A DNA stretch of 64,000 nucleotides from Desemzia incerta (GCF_900115825.1 NZ_FOXW01000005.1:62001-126000); one strand, 5' to 3'; positions 37,307 to 46,696 are shown, counted from the stretch's first letter. Notes: generated by a model from the sequence alone, not told the origin. Translations and numbers: made by a program.

Positions 37307-38190
37307 TGAATTCAAAAAAAGCAGACAAAATTGCAGTAGGCGTTATTTACGTTATGTCAGCAGTTATTGTATTAATTCTAGCTAGTTTATTGCTCTTTAT
37401 TTTATGGCGCGGACTGCCTCAGATTTCATGGGAATTCTTAACAGCTCCTGCTAAATCTTTCCAAGTTGGTGGGGGTGTTGGGATCCAACTCTTCAACTCA
37501 TTTTATTTGTTGATATTGACCATGCTGATTAGTACACCTTTAGCTTTAGGTGCGGCTATTTACTTATCAGAATACGCTAAACAAAACTGGCTGACAGATT
37601 TTGTACGTACAGCTATTGAAGTTTTAAGTTCTTTACCTTCCGTAGTAGTCGGATTATTCGGTTTCTTGATTTTCGTTATTCAATGGGACTTTGGATTCTC
37701 TATCCTTTCTGGTGCCTTGGCTTTAACGATTTTCAACTTGCCTTTATTAACCAGAACTATTGAAGATTCTTTACAGGCCATCCCAGCAACTCAAAGAGAA
37801 GCAGGACTGGCACTAGGATTATCTCGTTGGGAAACAGTTACAAGAGTTATTCTTCCAGCTGCATTACCAGGGATTATCACGGGTATGATTTTAGCAGCAG
37901 GGCGTATTTTTGGTGAAGCCGCAGCTCTTATCTATACAGCAGGGCAAAGTGCGCCGGCTCTAGATTTTACAAACTGGAACCCTCAATCGATTACAAGTCC
38001 ATTGAATATTTTCCGACCAGCAGAAACATTAGCGGTTCATATTTGGAAAATTAACAGCGAGGGTGTAATGCCGGACGGAGAACAAGTATCTGCCGGAGCA
38101 TCAGCTGTATTGATTCTTGCCGTAATGCTATTTAACCTAGGATCACGCTACCTAGGAAGAAAACTACAGAAAAAAGCCACATCAGAATAA
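37306..38190 (+). CDS. pstA: phosphate ABC transporter permease PstA (operon 2)
   Basis: 294 aa, six membrane helices with VLSSLPSVVVGLFGFLIFV and the EAA loop EDSLQAIPATQREAGLALG. It overlaps pstC2 by one base. Unlike operon 1, the ATPase gene does not follow directly: the TAA stop is also the first part of a 12-nt direct repeat bordering a GC-rich hairpin element, and pstB lies almost 400 nt away. Confidence 0.95.
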   Translation: MNSKKADKIAVGVIYVMSAVIVLILASLLLFILWRGLPQISWEFLTAPAKSFQVGGGVGIQLFNSFYLLILTMLISTPLALGAAIYLSEYAKQNWLTDFVRTAIEVLSSLPSVVVGLFGFLIFVIQWDFGFSILSGALALTIFNLPLLTRTIEDSLQAIPATQREAGLALGLSRWETVTRVILPAALPGIITGMILAAGRIFGEAAALIYTAGQSAPALDFTNWNPQSITSPLNIFRPAETLAVHIWKINSEGVMPDGEQVSAGASAVLILAVMLFNLGSRYLGRKLQKKATSE

Positions 38191-38328
38191 CAGCATGTGG
38201 AGCGACCCCGGGAGAAATTGAGCACTAACGAAGTCTAAACGCAAGCAACCCAGCGCAGCGGTTGTGCGGATTGGACAGCGTTAGGCGGAGATTTCTGGGG
38301 AGCGCAACTGACCTAAAACAGCATGTGG
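38189..38328 (+). repeat. long-hairpin intergenic element A bordered by 12-nt direct repeats
   Basis: The direct repeat AACAGCATGTGG occurs at 38189-38200 and 38317-38328. Between them is an imperfect palindrome (38202-38305). Its nested stems are GCG/CGC, CCCC/GGGG, AGAAAT/ATTTCT, CTAACG/CGTTAG, GTC/GAC, CGC/GCG and CAACC/GGTTG, closed by loop CAGCGCAGC. It is clearly more GC-rich than its surroundings. It shares termini GTGGAGC and GCGCAAC with the element after lpd. No protein is encoded. Confidence 0.75.
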
Positions 38329-38582
38329 GAGCCGCTATCCTGACTCGACAGGAAAATCTATTCTCTTTTTAGAGGATGTTCTTTGCTGAGAGACTTCCAG
38401 CTTCAGCTGGTTCAGTCGAACAGTATAAGACTGAGCAGAAGCGAAGAGTTAATCCTTGAAACATATGTAGTCATTGATACAGCTCGATCAAACTAAGTGG
38501 CTAATCAGCTTGCAGCTGGAATGGAGTTTCCTATGTAAGGAAATTCATTTTTACCCACTAGGAATAAAGGAGGACTTTTATA
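38329..38582. other. non-coding remainder of the pstA2-pstB2a spacer
   Basis: About 250 nt without an open frame of interest. It contains a perfect small hairpin CCAGC-TTCA-GCTGG (38398-38411) and a related CAGCTTGCAGCTGG (38507-38520), but no clear terminator or promoter before the AAAGGAGG of pstB2a. Confidence 0.5.
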
Positions 38583-39389
38583 ATGAAAAGTCAATCAACT
38601 CAAAATACGAACATCATTACTTTAAAAGATAAATCAACAGTAGCTTTAGAGACAAATGATTTACATGTGTACTATGGAGATAATGAGGCTATCAAAGGAG
38701 TTTCATTGGAATTCGAAAAAAATAAGATCACTTCTTTGATTGGACCAAGTGGATGTGGGAAATCAACGTATTTAAGATCTTTGAATCGTATGAATGATGA
38801 GATTGAAATAGCTAAAGTAACTGGTGAAATCTTGTATAAAGGCGTAGATGTGAATGCATCAAATATCGATGTATTCGAAATGAGAAAAAACATCGGTATG
38901 GTATTTCAACGCCCTAATCCTTTCAGTAAATCCATTTATGACAATATCGCGTTTGCTTTGAAAAGACATGGTTTAAAAGATAAAAATGAATTAGATGAAA
39001 TTGTTGAAACAAGTTTGAAACAAGCAGCTTTGTGGGACCAAGTAAAAGACAACTTGCATAAGAGTGCATTAGCTCTATCTGGTGGACAACAACAGCGTTT
39101 ATGTATTGCACGCGCAATAGCCTTGAAACCAGATATTTTATTGTTAGATGAACCTGCTAGTGCTTTAGACCCAATCTCCACAGCTCAAGTAGAAGAGACG
39201 TTGTTGGAGTTAAAAGAAAACTATTCAATTATTATCGTAACTCACAATATGCAGCAAGCATCACGTATCAGTGACTACACGGCCTTTTTCTATTTAGGAA
39301 ATGTGTTGGAATATGATGATACAAGAAAAGTATTTACACGTCCTAAAATTCAAAAAACTGAAGATTATGTTTCAGGTAACTTTGGTTAA
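38583..39389 (+). CDS. pstB: phosphate ABC transporter ATPase PstB (operon 2, first copy)
   Basis: 268 aa, with an N-terminal extension of about 18 residues compared with its neighbour. Walker [30 protein letters not shown], signature [15 protein letters not shown], Walker [22 protein letters not shown] upstream of ATG. In place of the usual PNPFP it has PNPFS. It is followed 14 nt later by a second PstB, a pairing also known in streptococci and lactobacilli. Confidence 0.96.
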   Translation: MKSQSTQNTNIITLKDKSTVALETNDLHVYYGDNEAIKGVSLEFEKNKITSLIGPSGCGKSTYLRSLNRMNDEIEIAKVTGEILYKGVDVNASNIDVFEMRKNIGMVFQRPNPFSKSIYDNIAFALKRHGLKDKNELDEIVETSLKQAALWDQVKDNLHKSALALSGGQQQRLCIARAIALKPDILLLDEPASALDPISTAQVEETLLELKENYSIIIVTHNMQQASRISDYTAFFYLGNVLEYDDTRKVFTRPKIQKTEDYVSGNFG

Positions 39390-39403
39390 GAAGGGAGTAG
39401 TAA

Positions 39404-40168
39404 TTGACAGTGAATGAAAAAATTATTGAAACAAATGATGTGCATTTGTACTATGGCAAAAATGAAGCATTAAAAGGCATTACACTTGATTTTAATCCGC
39501 ATGAAATTACAGCCCTTATCGGACCAAGTGGATGTGGAAAGTCAACGTATTTAAGAACACTGAATCGTATGAATGATTTGATTGAAAATGTAACCATCAC
39601 AGGTCAAGTGAAATTTCGAGGTAATGATATCTATAGTCCGAAAACGGATAAAGTGGAATTAAGAAAAAAAGTTGGAATGGTATTTCAACAACCTAATCCC
39701 TTCCCGTTTTCTGTGTTCGATAATGTAGCTTATGGACTTCGAATCGGCGGTATGAAAGACAAAGAAAAAATCCAACACATCGTTGAAGACAGTCTGAAAA
39801 AAGCAGCCGTATGGGACGATGTGAAAGACAAACTGCACAATAGTGCTTTAGCTTTATCTGGTGGACAACAACAACGTGTCTGTATTGCACGTGTATTAGC
39901 TGTAGAACCGGAAGTTATTTTGCTGGATGAACCTACAAGTGCTCTGGACCCGGTGTCAAGTGGTAAAATCGAGAACATGTTGCTGGAACTGAAAAACGAT
40001 TATACTATGATCATGGTAACGCACAATATGCAGCAAGCTTCACGTATTTCAGACAATACAGCTTTCTTTTTACAGGGTGACTTGATTGAACACGGAAAAA
40101 CAAGACAAATTTTTACTACTCCAAGACAACAAGAAACAGAAGATTATATTTCAGGTCGTTTTGGTTAA
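39404..40168 (+). CDS. pstB: phosphate ABC transporter ATPase PstB (operon 2, second copy)
   Basis: 254 aa. Walker [30 protein letters not shown], signature [16 protein letters not shown], Walker [15 protein letters not shown]-terminus [12 protein letters not shown] start at 39404 with GGGAG 8 nt upstream; a GTG two codons later is an alternative. Together with the preceding ATPase it could form hetero- or homodimers with PstCA. A terminator follows, so phoU2 is in a separate unit. Confidence 0.96.
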   Translation: MTVNEKIIETNDVHLYYGKNEALKGITLDFNPHEITALIGPSGCGKSTYLRTLNRMNDLIENVTITGQVKFRGNDIYSPKTDKVELRKKVGMVFQQPNPFPFSVFDNVAYGLRIGGMKDKEKIQHIVEDSLKKAAVWDDVKDKLHNSALALSGGQQQRVCIARVLAVEPEVILLDEPTSALDPVSSGKIENMLLELKNDYTMIMVTHNMQQASRISDNTAFFLQGDLIEHGKTRQIFTTPRQQETEDYISGRFG

Positions 40169-40176
40169 GATGTTTT

Positions 40177-40209
40177 AGAGAGATAGACTCGGTCTATCTC
40201 TCTTTTTTT
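40177..40209 (+). terminator. hairpin terminator after the second pstB
   Basis: 12-bp perfect stem AGAGAGATAGAC with its complement around TCG, followed by a seven-T run. Confidence 0.92.
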
Positions 40210-40425
40210 GCCATTGAACTGAATTGCCGTAAAAAAAGATTGGAAAATATCCATTAGTAGAGATGAAAACAGTCTTAACTATACCAATACAAAAGGTTAT
40301 TGATTGTTTTAGTCATAAAAAGGAACAATCATTGGATTTTTCTAACAATTCAGTGCATAATAATAAGTAACATATAAATGCTCTTATAACAGATAAAAAG
40401 ACTATATAAATGAAGGTGATTTGAG

Positions 40426-41103
40426 ATGAGAAAAGTATTTGAAGAAGAATTAAACGATCTGCATGTCCATTTTTTTCAAATGGGAAAAGCTGTACATGAA
40501 TCAATTGAGAAATCAATAGAAGCCTTTATAAAACATGATAAAGCTCTTGCACAAGAAGTGATTGATAATGATATTCATATCAATCGACTTGAAGTTGCGT
40601 TAGAGCAAGACTGTATTGAATTAATTGCATTGCAGCAACCTGTAACTACAGATCTAAGAAAAATTATTACAGTTATGAAAGCTACATCTGATTTAGAACG
40701 AATGGCAGACCACGCGGTGAGTATTTCAAAATCAACGATTCGAGTCAAAGGAAATAAAAGAGAATACGACATTGAAAAAGGAATTTACGAAATGTCTGAA
40801 AAAGTTCTTTATATCGTTCGTAAAGTTTTGGATGCTTATGTGATTTTTGATGCTGATGAAGCCAGAAGATTGGCAGCTCTTGATAAAGAAGTCGACATGA
40901 TGGGCAAAGAACTATATGCAAAATGTATTAAGTTTATGAAAAATGACCCTGAAATCGTACTTGGAGCGACAGATTACCTTCGCGTAACAACTTATTTAGA
41001 ACGAATAGGAGACTATTCAACAAATATCAGCGAATGGATCGTGTACTTGGAAACAGGAAAAGTAGTAGAATTAAATACGCAAAATCATTTAAAAGATATT
41101 TAA
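40426..41103 (+). CDS. phoU: phosphate-specific transport regulator PhoU (second copy)
   Basis: 225 aa, close relative of the PhoU encoded at 34444: same length, shared FEEELNDLHVHFFQMGK start, TVMKATSDLERMADHAVSI and YLERIGDYSTNISEWI metal sites. ATG 40426 with AAGGTGAT upstream. The 257-nt space before it contains a terminator, so it needs its own promoter, which I could not identify with confidence. Confidence 0.95.
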   Translation: MRKVFEEELNDLHVHFFQMGKAVHESIEKSIEAFIKHDKALAQEVIDNDIHINRLEVALEQDCIELIALQQPVTTDLRKIITVMKATSDLERMADHAVSISKSTIRVKGNKREYDIEKGIYEMSEKVLYIVRKVLDAYVIFDADEARRLAALDKEVDMMGKELYAKCIKFMKNDPEIVLGATDYLRVTTYLERIGDYSTNISEWIVYLETGKVVELNTQNHLKDI

Positions 41104-41113
41104 TATTAGCAGA

Positions 41114-41159
41114 AAAATAGACCGGAATTGAGATTATGATCTCAGTTCCGGTCTATTTT
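41114..41159 (+). terminator. hairpin terminator after phoU2
   Basis: 21-bp stem built on AAAATAGACCGGAA and its complement with loop TATG and one G-U pair, then TTTTG. Confidence 0.9.
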
Positions 41160-41171
41160 GTTTACACCACC

Positions 41172-41203
41172 TTATTCATATGATAATATAATCATATGAA
41201 TAA
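41172..41203. promoter_or_regulatory. ArsR/SmtB-type operator overlapping a -10 box
   Basis: TTATTCATATGAT (41172-41184) and its exact complement (41191-41203) flank AATATA. The ATATGA/TCATAT half sites are those of zinc-sensing ArsR proteins. A TATAAT (41187-41192) lies inside, so a bound repressor would cover the promoter of the downstream pair. Confidence 0.8.
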
Positions 41204-41242
41204 ATGTACATATGATAAACGGATTCAACAAGGAGGATAATG

Positions 41243-41548
41243 ATGGAGCAAAGCAAAACTTCAACTTTAAACAGTGAAACGATAAAAAAAGTCAGCGAGA
41301 TATTTAAGGTATTGAGTGATCCTACTCGAATAACGATATTATCCTTACTAGATGGGAAAGAATTGAACGTAGGAACTATTGCAGAACAATTGCAAATGGA
41401 ACAATCTGCTGTGTCCCATCAATTAAGATTATTAAAAGTAGCTCGTTTAATAAAAGCCAGAAGAGAAGGCAAAAATATGTATTACAGTCAAATGGACGAG
41501 CATGTTTATAAAGTATTGCAACAAGTGATTGAGCACGCTCAAGAATGA
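41243..41548 (+). CDS. ArsR/SmtB family metal-sensing repressor (SmtB/CzrA type)
   Basis: 101 aa winged helix: VLSDPTRITILSLLDG, EQSAVSHQLRLLKVARLI recognition helix, RREGKNMYYS wing. The last helix holds D85, H87, H98 and E101, the exact spacing of the alpha-5 zinc site of SmtB (D104, H106, H117, E120). No N-terminal Cys site (CXC) is present, which argues against As or Cd sensing. ATG 41243 has AAGGAGG 6 nt upstream. It should repress itself and the efflux gene that follows until zinc or a similar ion binds. Confidence 0.9.
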   Translation: MEQSKTSTLNSETIKKVSEIFKVLSDPTRITILSLLDGKELNVGTIAEQLQMEQSAVSHQLRLLKVARLIKARREGKNMYYSQMDEHVYKVLQQVIEHAQE

Positions 41549-41581
41549 CAGAGAGGAACAACGGAGCAGGAGGGGATTGAA

Positions 41582-42712
41582 ATGGAGAAATACAAACTTC
41601 AGGGAATGCACTGTGCAAATTGTGCTAAAAAAATGGAAGCAAAACTGCAAGCATTACCTCAAGGAGAAAAAATCCATATAAGCTTTAGGGACAGTGTATT
41701 GTATGTACCTGAAACGGTGGATATAAAAGCTGTAAAAAAAGTAGTGGGATTTGACAAAGTTTTACTGGATTCTTTTTCAGAATCCGATCATCATAATGTG
41801 CACCACCAGGATGAAAAACATAGTCACGGACACCATCATCACCATCATGCGTTGAACGATGGAAAAGAAGCCTCAAAGAATATGCAATTGGTTTTTGGCT
41901 TGAATTTGCTGTTTTCTATTGCAGAATTCATTTTTGGAGCATTGTTTAATAGTGCGGCCATTTTATCAGATGCTGTTCATGACTTGGGAGATTCTTTATC
42001 TATTGGTTTAGCCTGGATATTTCAGAAAATCTCTACAAAAGAAGCCAATGCTAAATACAGTTTTGGGCATCGACGTTTTTCTTTGCTCGGGGCTTTAACG
42101 ACGTCGGTCGTACTGATTATAGGATCTATTCTAGTCATCCTTCACAGTGTTCCTTTATTGTTTGATCCGCAACCAGTCAATTCGAAAGGGATGTTCTGGC
42201 TCGCAATTGTTGCCATTGCAATCAATGGGTTTGCTACTTGGTTGATGAGCAAAGGCTCTTCAGCAAATGAAAAAGTATTGAGCTTGCATATGTTGGAAGA
42301 TGTTCTAGGATGGTTAGGAGTATTGATTGTTGGGGTCGTATTGAATTACCGAGATTGGTATATTTTAGATCCGTTACTTTCTATTGCTATCGCAACTTTC
42401 ATTTTAAGTCGCACACTGCCCAATTTCTTAGAATCTGCCAATGTATTTTTAGAGTCTGTGCCAAAAGATGTCGACATCAAGTGGCTGAATGAAGAAATCC
42501 GCAAATTGCCTTATGTCCATGCAGTATCTCATTTGCATATCTGGTCAATTGATGGCCAAGAGAATGCCTTTGCTGTAACAGTGTATGCTTCTACAACAAA
42601 TACAGAGGATTTTGACACTATTCGCGAACAGATCCGATTGCTGGTGAAAGAATACAATGTTACGCACTCTACCATCGAAGTAGTAGCAGACATGGAAGAA
42701 TTGGTTCAATAA
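41582..42712 (+). CDS. cation diffusion facilitator with N-terminal HMA domain (CzcD-like efflux)
   Basis: 376 aa. Residues 1-65 form a heavy-metal-associated domain with C11 and C14 (MHCANC). Residues 74-90 are His-rich with six consecutive His. A CDF transporter follows with six membrane helices, the transport-site motifs SDAVHDLGDS and HMLEDVLGW, and a C-terminal cytoplasmic domain that usually binds metal and dimerises. Predicted zinc (or cobalt/cadmium) efflux. An HMA module on a CDF protein is unusual; it is typical of P-type ATPases. It lies 33 nt after the ArsR gene and shares its operator. Confidence 0.9.
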   Translation: MEKYKLQGMHCANCAKKMEAKLQALPQGEKIHISFRDSVLYVPETVDIKAVKKVVGFDKVLLDSFSESDHHNVHHQDEKHSHGHHHHHHALNDGKEASKNMQLVFGLNLLFSIAEFIFGALFNSAAILSDAVHDLGDSLSIGLAWIFQKISTKEANAKYSFGHRRFSLLGALTTSVVLIIGSILVILHSVPLLFDPQPVNSKGMFWLAIVAIAINGFATWLMSKGSSANEKVLSLHMLEDVLGWLGVLIVGVVLNYRDWYILDPLLSIAIATFILSRTLPNFLESANVFLESVPKDVDIKWLNEEIRKLPYVHAVSHLHIWSIDGQENAFAVTVYASTTNTEDFDTIREQIRLLVKEYNVTHSTIEVVADMEELVQ

Positions 42713-42823
42713 AGGGGAAATAACCGAGTTGTTCTTATCTTAGATCTCTTGTATTCTTTGCAAAGGGCAAAGAAGTATGCTAGTATAGAAAAAATTTACT
42801 GTTTTCTTGAAAGGGTGGTATAG

Positions 42824-43474
42824 ATGGGGATGCATCAATACATTAAAAGTTTAAGTGACTTAGAAAATATTATTCGTTTATCAGGGAAGTTTAAATTTGA
42901 AGAGCATTCGGTTGCTGCTCACTCTTTTAAAGTGACACAAATTGCGCAATTTTTAGGAACTGTGGAAGAACAAGCTGGAAACAAAGTGGATTGGCGTTCG
43001 TTATACGAAAAAGCGTTGAATCATGATTATACAGAACTATTCATCGGAGACATTAAAACGCCAGTGAAATATGCAGATCCAGCTTTGAGAGATAAATTAG
43101 CCAAAGTAGAAGAGAAAATGGCGAAAAACTTTATTGAGACAGTCATTCCTGAAGAATTTCAAGCAGCCTATGTCAACCGAATGAAAGAAGGCAAAGACGA
43201 ATCTTTAGAAGGGCAGATTTTATCTGTCGCGGATAAAATCGATTTGTTGTATGAATCATTCGGAGAGATTCAAAAAGGGAACCCAGAACCTGTATTTGAT
43301 GAAATCTATGAAGAATCTCTCAGCACGATCGTACAATTTAAACACTTAACCTGTGTTCAATATTTGATCAAAGAGATACTTCCAGATTTATTAAGCGGTG
43401 ATTACATGAATCAAGCGCAAATACAAGTCATCTCTCAACGGATCATTAATGAAATGGAAGAAAAAATCGACTAA
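42824..43474 (+). CDS. HD-domain phosphohydrolase, YfbR-like
   Basis: 216 aa, helical. Metal ligands of the HD family are visible: EEHSVAAHSFKVT, then NHDYTELFIGDIKTP (HD pair), and LSVADKIDLLYE (distal Asp). This order fits YfbR-like 5'-deoxynucleotidases; the substrate is not determined. ATG 42824 has AAAGGGTGG upstream. A LexA-like box begins three bases after its stop. Confidence 0.82.
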   Translation: MGMHQYIKSLSDLENIIRLSGKFKFEEHSVAAHSFKVTQIAQFLGTVEEQAGNKVDWRSLYEKALNHDYTELFIGDIKTPVKYADPALRDKLAKVEEKMAKNFIETVIPEEFQAAYVNRMKEGKDESLEGQILSVADKIDLLYESFGEIQKGNPEPVFDEIYEESLSTIVQFKHLTCVQYLIKEILPDLLSGDYMNQAQIQVISQRIINEMEEKID

Positions 43475-43476
43475 AG

Positions 43477-43490
43477 TGAACAAACGTTCG
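43477..43490. promoter_or_regulatory. candidate LexA/DinR (SOS) box upstream of uvrA
   Basis: TGAACAAACGTTCG matches the Gram-positive SOS box CGAAC-N4-GTTCG at all but the first base. It lies 125 nt upstream of uvrA and beside a possible extended -10 (TGGTAAAAT, 43508-43516). Confidence 0.7.
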
Positions 43491-43520
43491 ATAATTGAAA
43501 AGACTTGTGGTAAAATAAGC

Positions 43521-43556
43521 AAGAATAGGATACATAAAATTGTCCTATTCTTTTAT
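43521..43556 (+). terminator. hairpin between the HD-domain gene and uvrA
   Basis: AAGAATAGGA (43521-43530) pairs with TCCTATTCTT (43543-43552), then T-rich sequence. It probably ends the HD-gene transcript, although it would also fall near the start of a transcript from the SOS-box promoter. Confidence 0.7.
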
Positions 43557-43614
43557 TTCGCGATAAAATGAAAACTATACAACAGTAAACATTAAATATA
43601 AAGGATGTAGTTAA

Positions 43615-46452
43615 ATGCCAAATGATAAAATTGTTGTCCGCGGTGCACGTTCTCATAACTTGAAAAATGTTGATCTTACTATTCCTCGTGATAAACTGAT
43701 TGTTCTGACTGGTCTTTCCGGTTCTGGAAAAAGTTCGTTAGCTTTTGATACCTTGTATGCAGAAGGTCAAAGACGTTACGTTGAAAGTTTATCTTCTTAC
43801 GCACGACAATTCTTAGGTCAGATGGACAAACCTGATGTTGACAGTATAGACGGGTTGAGTCCAGCTATTTCCATTGATCAAAAGACAACCAGCAACAACC
43901 CGCGTTCTACAGTGGGAACTGTTACTGAAATCAATGACTATTTGCGTTTGCTTTATGCTCGAGTAGGTCATCCGATTTGTCCGAATGACGGGACAGAAAT
44001 CACACGTCAATCGATTGAACAAATGGTCGATCGAATTATGGAATACCCAGAAAAAACAAAATTGCAGATTCTAGCGCCGGTCATTTATGGCAAAAGAGGG
44101 CAGCACAAAAAAGTTTTCGACAAGATCAAAAGTGAAGGTTATGTTCGCGTCAGAGTCGATAAAGAAATGTACGATATTTCGGATGATATTGAATTAGAAA
44201 AAAACAAAAAACACGATATTGATGTCATCATCGATAGAATCGTGATTAAAGATAGCAACCGTTCACGCTTATTTGAATCCTTAGAAGCCGCACTAACTCT
44301 GGCAGATGGATATGCTATTGCTGATATTATCGGACAAGAAGAGGTTCTGTTCAGCGAACATTATGCTTGTCCTTACTGCGGTTTTACCGTTGGAGACCTT
44401 GAACCGCGTCTATTTTCGTTTAATGCTCCTTTTGGGGCTTGTGGAGAATGCGACGGTTTAGGAGCTAAGTTAGAAGTAGATATTGACTTGGTTGTTCCGG
44501 ATCCTTCTTTAACCTTAAATGAAGGGGCTATGCTGCCTTGGAAAGCAATCAGTTTCAACTACTATCCAGAGTTGCTAAAACAAGCTTGCAAGCACTTTAA
44601 GATCGACATGGACACACCTTTTGAACAATTATCTGCTGAAGATCAAGATTTAGTATTAAACGGCTCTAAGGGTGAGCTGTTCCGTTTTAAATACAAGAGC
44701 GATTTTGGCGGTGTTAGAGATACTAAAATGCCTTTCGAAGGGGTATTGACCAATATCAAACGTCGTTACAACGAAACAAGCAGCGACTACACACGCGAGC
44801 AAATGCGCCAGTACATGACAGAATTGCCATGTCCGGTGTGTGATGGAAAACGATTGAACGCACAAGCTTTGTCTGTAAAAATCCAAGGGAAAAATATCGG
44901 TGAAGTATGTGAGTATCCTATTCATCATACAGTAGAGTTCTTCGATCAATTGGAGTTGGGAGAACAAGAAACAGCTATTGCAGAACCAATCTTGAAAGAA
45001 CTGCATGATCGATTGACATTCCTAAAAGATGTAGGGCTGAATTATTTGACTCTTGCTCGTACAGCAGGAACTCTTTCAGGTGGAGAAGCACAGCGGATTC
45101 GTCTAGCGACTCAAATCGGCTCTAACTTGTCAGGTGTTCTGTATATCTTGGATGAGCCTTCTATTGGTTTGCATCAAAGAGACAATGATCGATTAATTGG
45201 ATCACTGAAAAAAATGCGAGATCTAGGAAATACGCTGATTGTAGTAGAACACGATGAAGATACGATGCGTGCAGCTGACTATCTAGTAGATATCGGTCCA
45301 GGCGCCGGCAGCAGAGGTGGAGAAATCATTGCTACGGGGACACCCGAAGAGGTAGAAAAGAATCCGAATTCCTTAACAGGTGCTTATTTATCCGGTAAAA
45401 AGTTTATTCCGGTACCTGCTGAGAGACGTTTGGAAGACAATGGAGCGATTCGAATTACAGGCGCGGAAGAAAATAACTTGAAAAATGTCACTGTCGACTT
45501 TCCGCTTGGTCGTTTTGTAGCCGTTACAGGGGTTTCAGGATCTGGTAAAAGTTCTCTAGTGAACGGTATTTTGAAACGCGCACTGAAAAGAGAAGTGAAT
45601 CGAGCCAAAAAGAAACCTGGTAAGTACAAAAAAATGACAGGTCATGAATCGATTGAAAAAATCGTCAGCATTGACCAAAGTCCTATCGGCCGTACGCCAA
45701 GAAGTAATCCAGCAACTTATACAAGTGTATTTGATGATATCCGAGACTTATTTGCGATGACAAATGAAGCAAAAATAAGAGGATACAAAAAAGGCCGTTT
45801 TAGCTTTAATGTTAAAGGCGGACGCTGTGAAGCCTGTAAAGGTGATGGAATCTTGAAGATCGAGATGCACTTCTTGCCAGATGTATATGTTCCTTGCGAA
45901 GTTTGTCATGGGGCTCGTTACAACTCTGAAACCTTGGAAGTGAAATACAAAGGTAAAAACATTTCAGATGTATTGAATATGACAATCGATGAGGCAGTTG
46001 GCTTTTTTGATGCTATCCCTAAAATTTATCGCAAATTGCAAACTATTGTGGATGTTGGATTAGGATATGTCACATTAGGACAATCAGCTACTACTTTATC
46101 TGGTGGGGAAGCACAACGGATGAAACTGGCTAGTGAATTGCATAAACGTTCTAACGGCAATAACTTCTATATTTTAGATGAACCTACTACAGGATTGCAT
46201 ACAGATGATATCGCACGATTGTTAGAAGTTTTGAATCGTTTAGTAGAAACTGGGAATACCGTGTTAGTTATCGAGCATAACTTAGATGTCATCAAGACGG
46301 CCGACTATGTTATTGATTTAGGTCCAGAAGGTGGAGAAGGCGGCGGTACCATCGTAGCCACTGGAACACCGGAAGAAGTTGCAGATGTAAAAGGCAGCTA
46401 CACTGGAAAATATTTGAAAAAGATTTTACAAAAGGCAAGCAACACAAAATAA
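43615..46452 (+). CDS. uvrA: excinuclease ABC subunit A
   Basis: 945 aa, standard UvrA length. Two ABC modules: Walker [21 protein letters not shown] and [13 protein letters not shown], signatures [16 protein letters not shown] and [12 protein letters not shown], and Cys zinc modules (CPYCGF...[14 protein letters not shown]...CEVCHG). Damage recognition in nucleotide excision repair with UvrB. Here uvrB is not adjacent, unlike in most Firmicutes, where uvrB precedes uvrA. The upstream SOS-like box suggests LexA control. Confidence 0.98.
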   Translation: MPNDKIVVRGARSHNLKNVDLTIPRDKLIVLTGLSGSGKSSLAFDTLYAEGQRRYVESLSSYARQFLGQMDKPDVDSIDGLSPAISIDQKTTSNNPRSTVGTVTEINDYLRLLYARVGHPICPNDGTEITRQSIEQMVDRIMEYPEKTKLQILAPVIYGKRGQHKKVFDKIKSEGYVRVRVDKEMYDISDDIELEKNKKHDIDVIIDRIVIKDSNRSRLFESLEAALTLADGYAIADIIGQEEVLFSEHYACPYCGFTVGDLEPRLFSFNAPFGACGECDGLGAKLEVDIDLVVPDPSLTLNEGAMLPWKAISFNYYPELLKQACKHFKIDMDTPFEQLSAEDQDLVLNGSKGELFRFKYKSDFGGVRDTKMPFEGVLTNIKRRYNETSSDYTREQMRQYMTELPCPVCDGKRLNAQALSVKIQGKNIGEVCEYPIHHTVEFFDQLELGEQETAIAEPILKELHDRLTFLKDVGLNYLTLARTAGTLSGGEAQRIRLATQIGSNLSGVLYILDEPSIGLHQRDNDRLIGSLKKMRDLGNTLIVVEHDEDTMRAADYLVDIGPGAGSRGGEIIATGTPEEVEKNPNSLTGAYLSGKKFIPVPAERRLEDNGAIRITGAEENNLKNVTVDFPLGRFVAVTGVSGSGKSSLVNGILKRALKREVNRAKKKPGKYKKMTGHESIEKIVSIDQSPIGRTPRSNPATYTSVFDDIRDLFAMTNEAKIRGYKKGRFSFNVKGGRCEACKGDGILKIEMHFLPDVYVPCEVCHGARYNSETLEVKYKGKNISDVLNMTIDEAVGFFDAIPKIYRKLQTIVDVGLGYVTLGQSATTLSGGEAQRMKLASELHKRSNGNNFYILDEPTTGLHTDDIARLLEVLNRLVETGNTVLVIEHNLDVIKTADYVIDLGPEGGEGGGTIVATGTPEEVADVKGSYTGKYLKKILQKASNTK

Positions 46453-46460
46453 TCTAAGAG

Positions 46461-46495
46461 ACAAACAGGAGGCTTTTTATTCCTGTTTGTTTTTT
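46461..46495 (+). terminator. hairpin terminator after uvrA
   Basis: 10-bp stem ACAAACAGGA with TCCTGTTTGT, then a T-run. Confidence 0.88.
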
Positions 46496-46569
46496 CTGTC
46501 GTCTCTTTATGGTAAAATGATGAGGAAAGATAAATTCTTTGATAAGACTATATAAAGTCTTTAAAATCG

Positions 46570-46580
46570 TTCTTAAGTCC
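46570..46580 (+). promoter_or_regulatory. LiaR-like activator box upstream of liaX
   Basis: TTCTTAAGTCC resembles the LiaR-binding core (TTAAGTC) as I recall it for enterococci. It ends two bases before the -35 of the promoter described next, the usual place for a class II activator. Confidence 0.5.
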
Positions 46581-46581
46581 T

Positions 46582-46610
46582 ATGACATTCTTTCCTTACT
46601 ATTGCATAAT
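46582..46610 (+). promoter_or_regulatory. sigma-A promoter of liaXYZ
   Basis: ATGACA (46582-46587), 17 nt, CATAAT (46605-46610): five of six matches in each hexamer. Confidence 0.65.
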
Positions 46611-46696
46611 AAGTGTATAGCAAAGAACTTGAATCATTTAACAAATAGAAACAACACATTCAGGTAGTCTGGTAAAGCATAAGGAGGAAAATGAAC

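Noticed and set aside
38200-38310. tRNA, riboswitch or T-box leader as explanation of the GC-rich hairpin
   Set aside because: No cloverleaf or acceptor CCA, no T-box sequence, and the element follows a stop codon inside an operon; its twin lies downstream of lpd with no gene after it on that strand.
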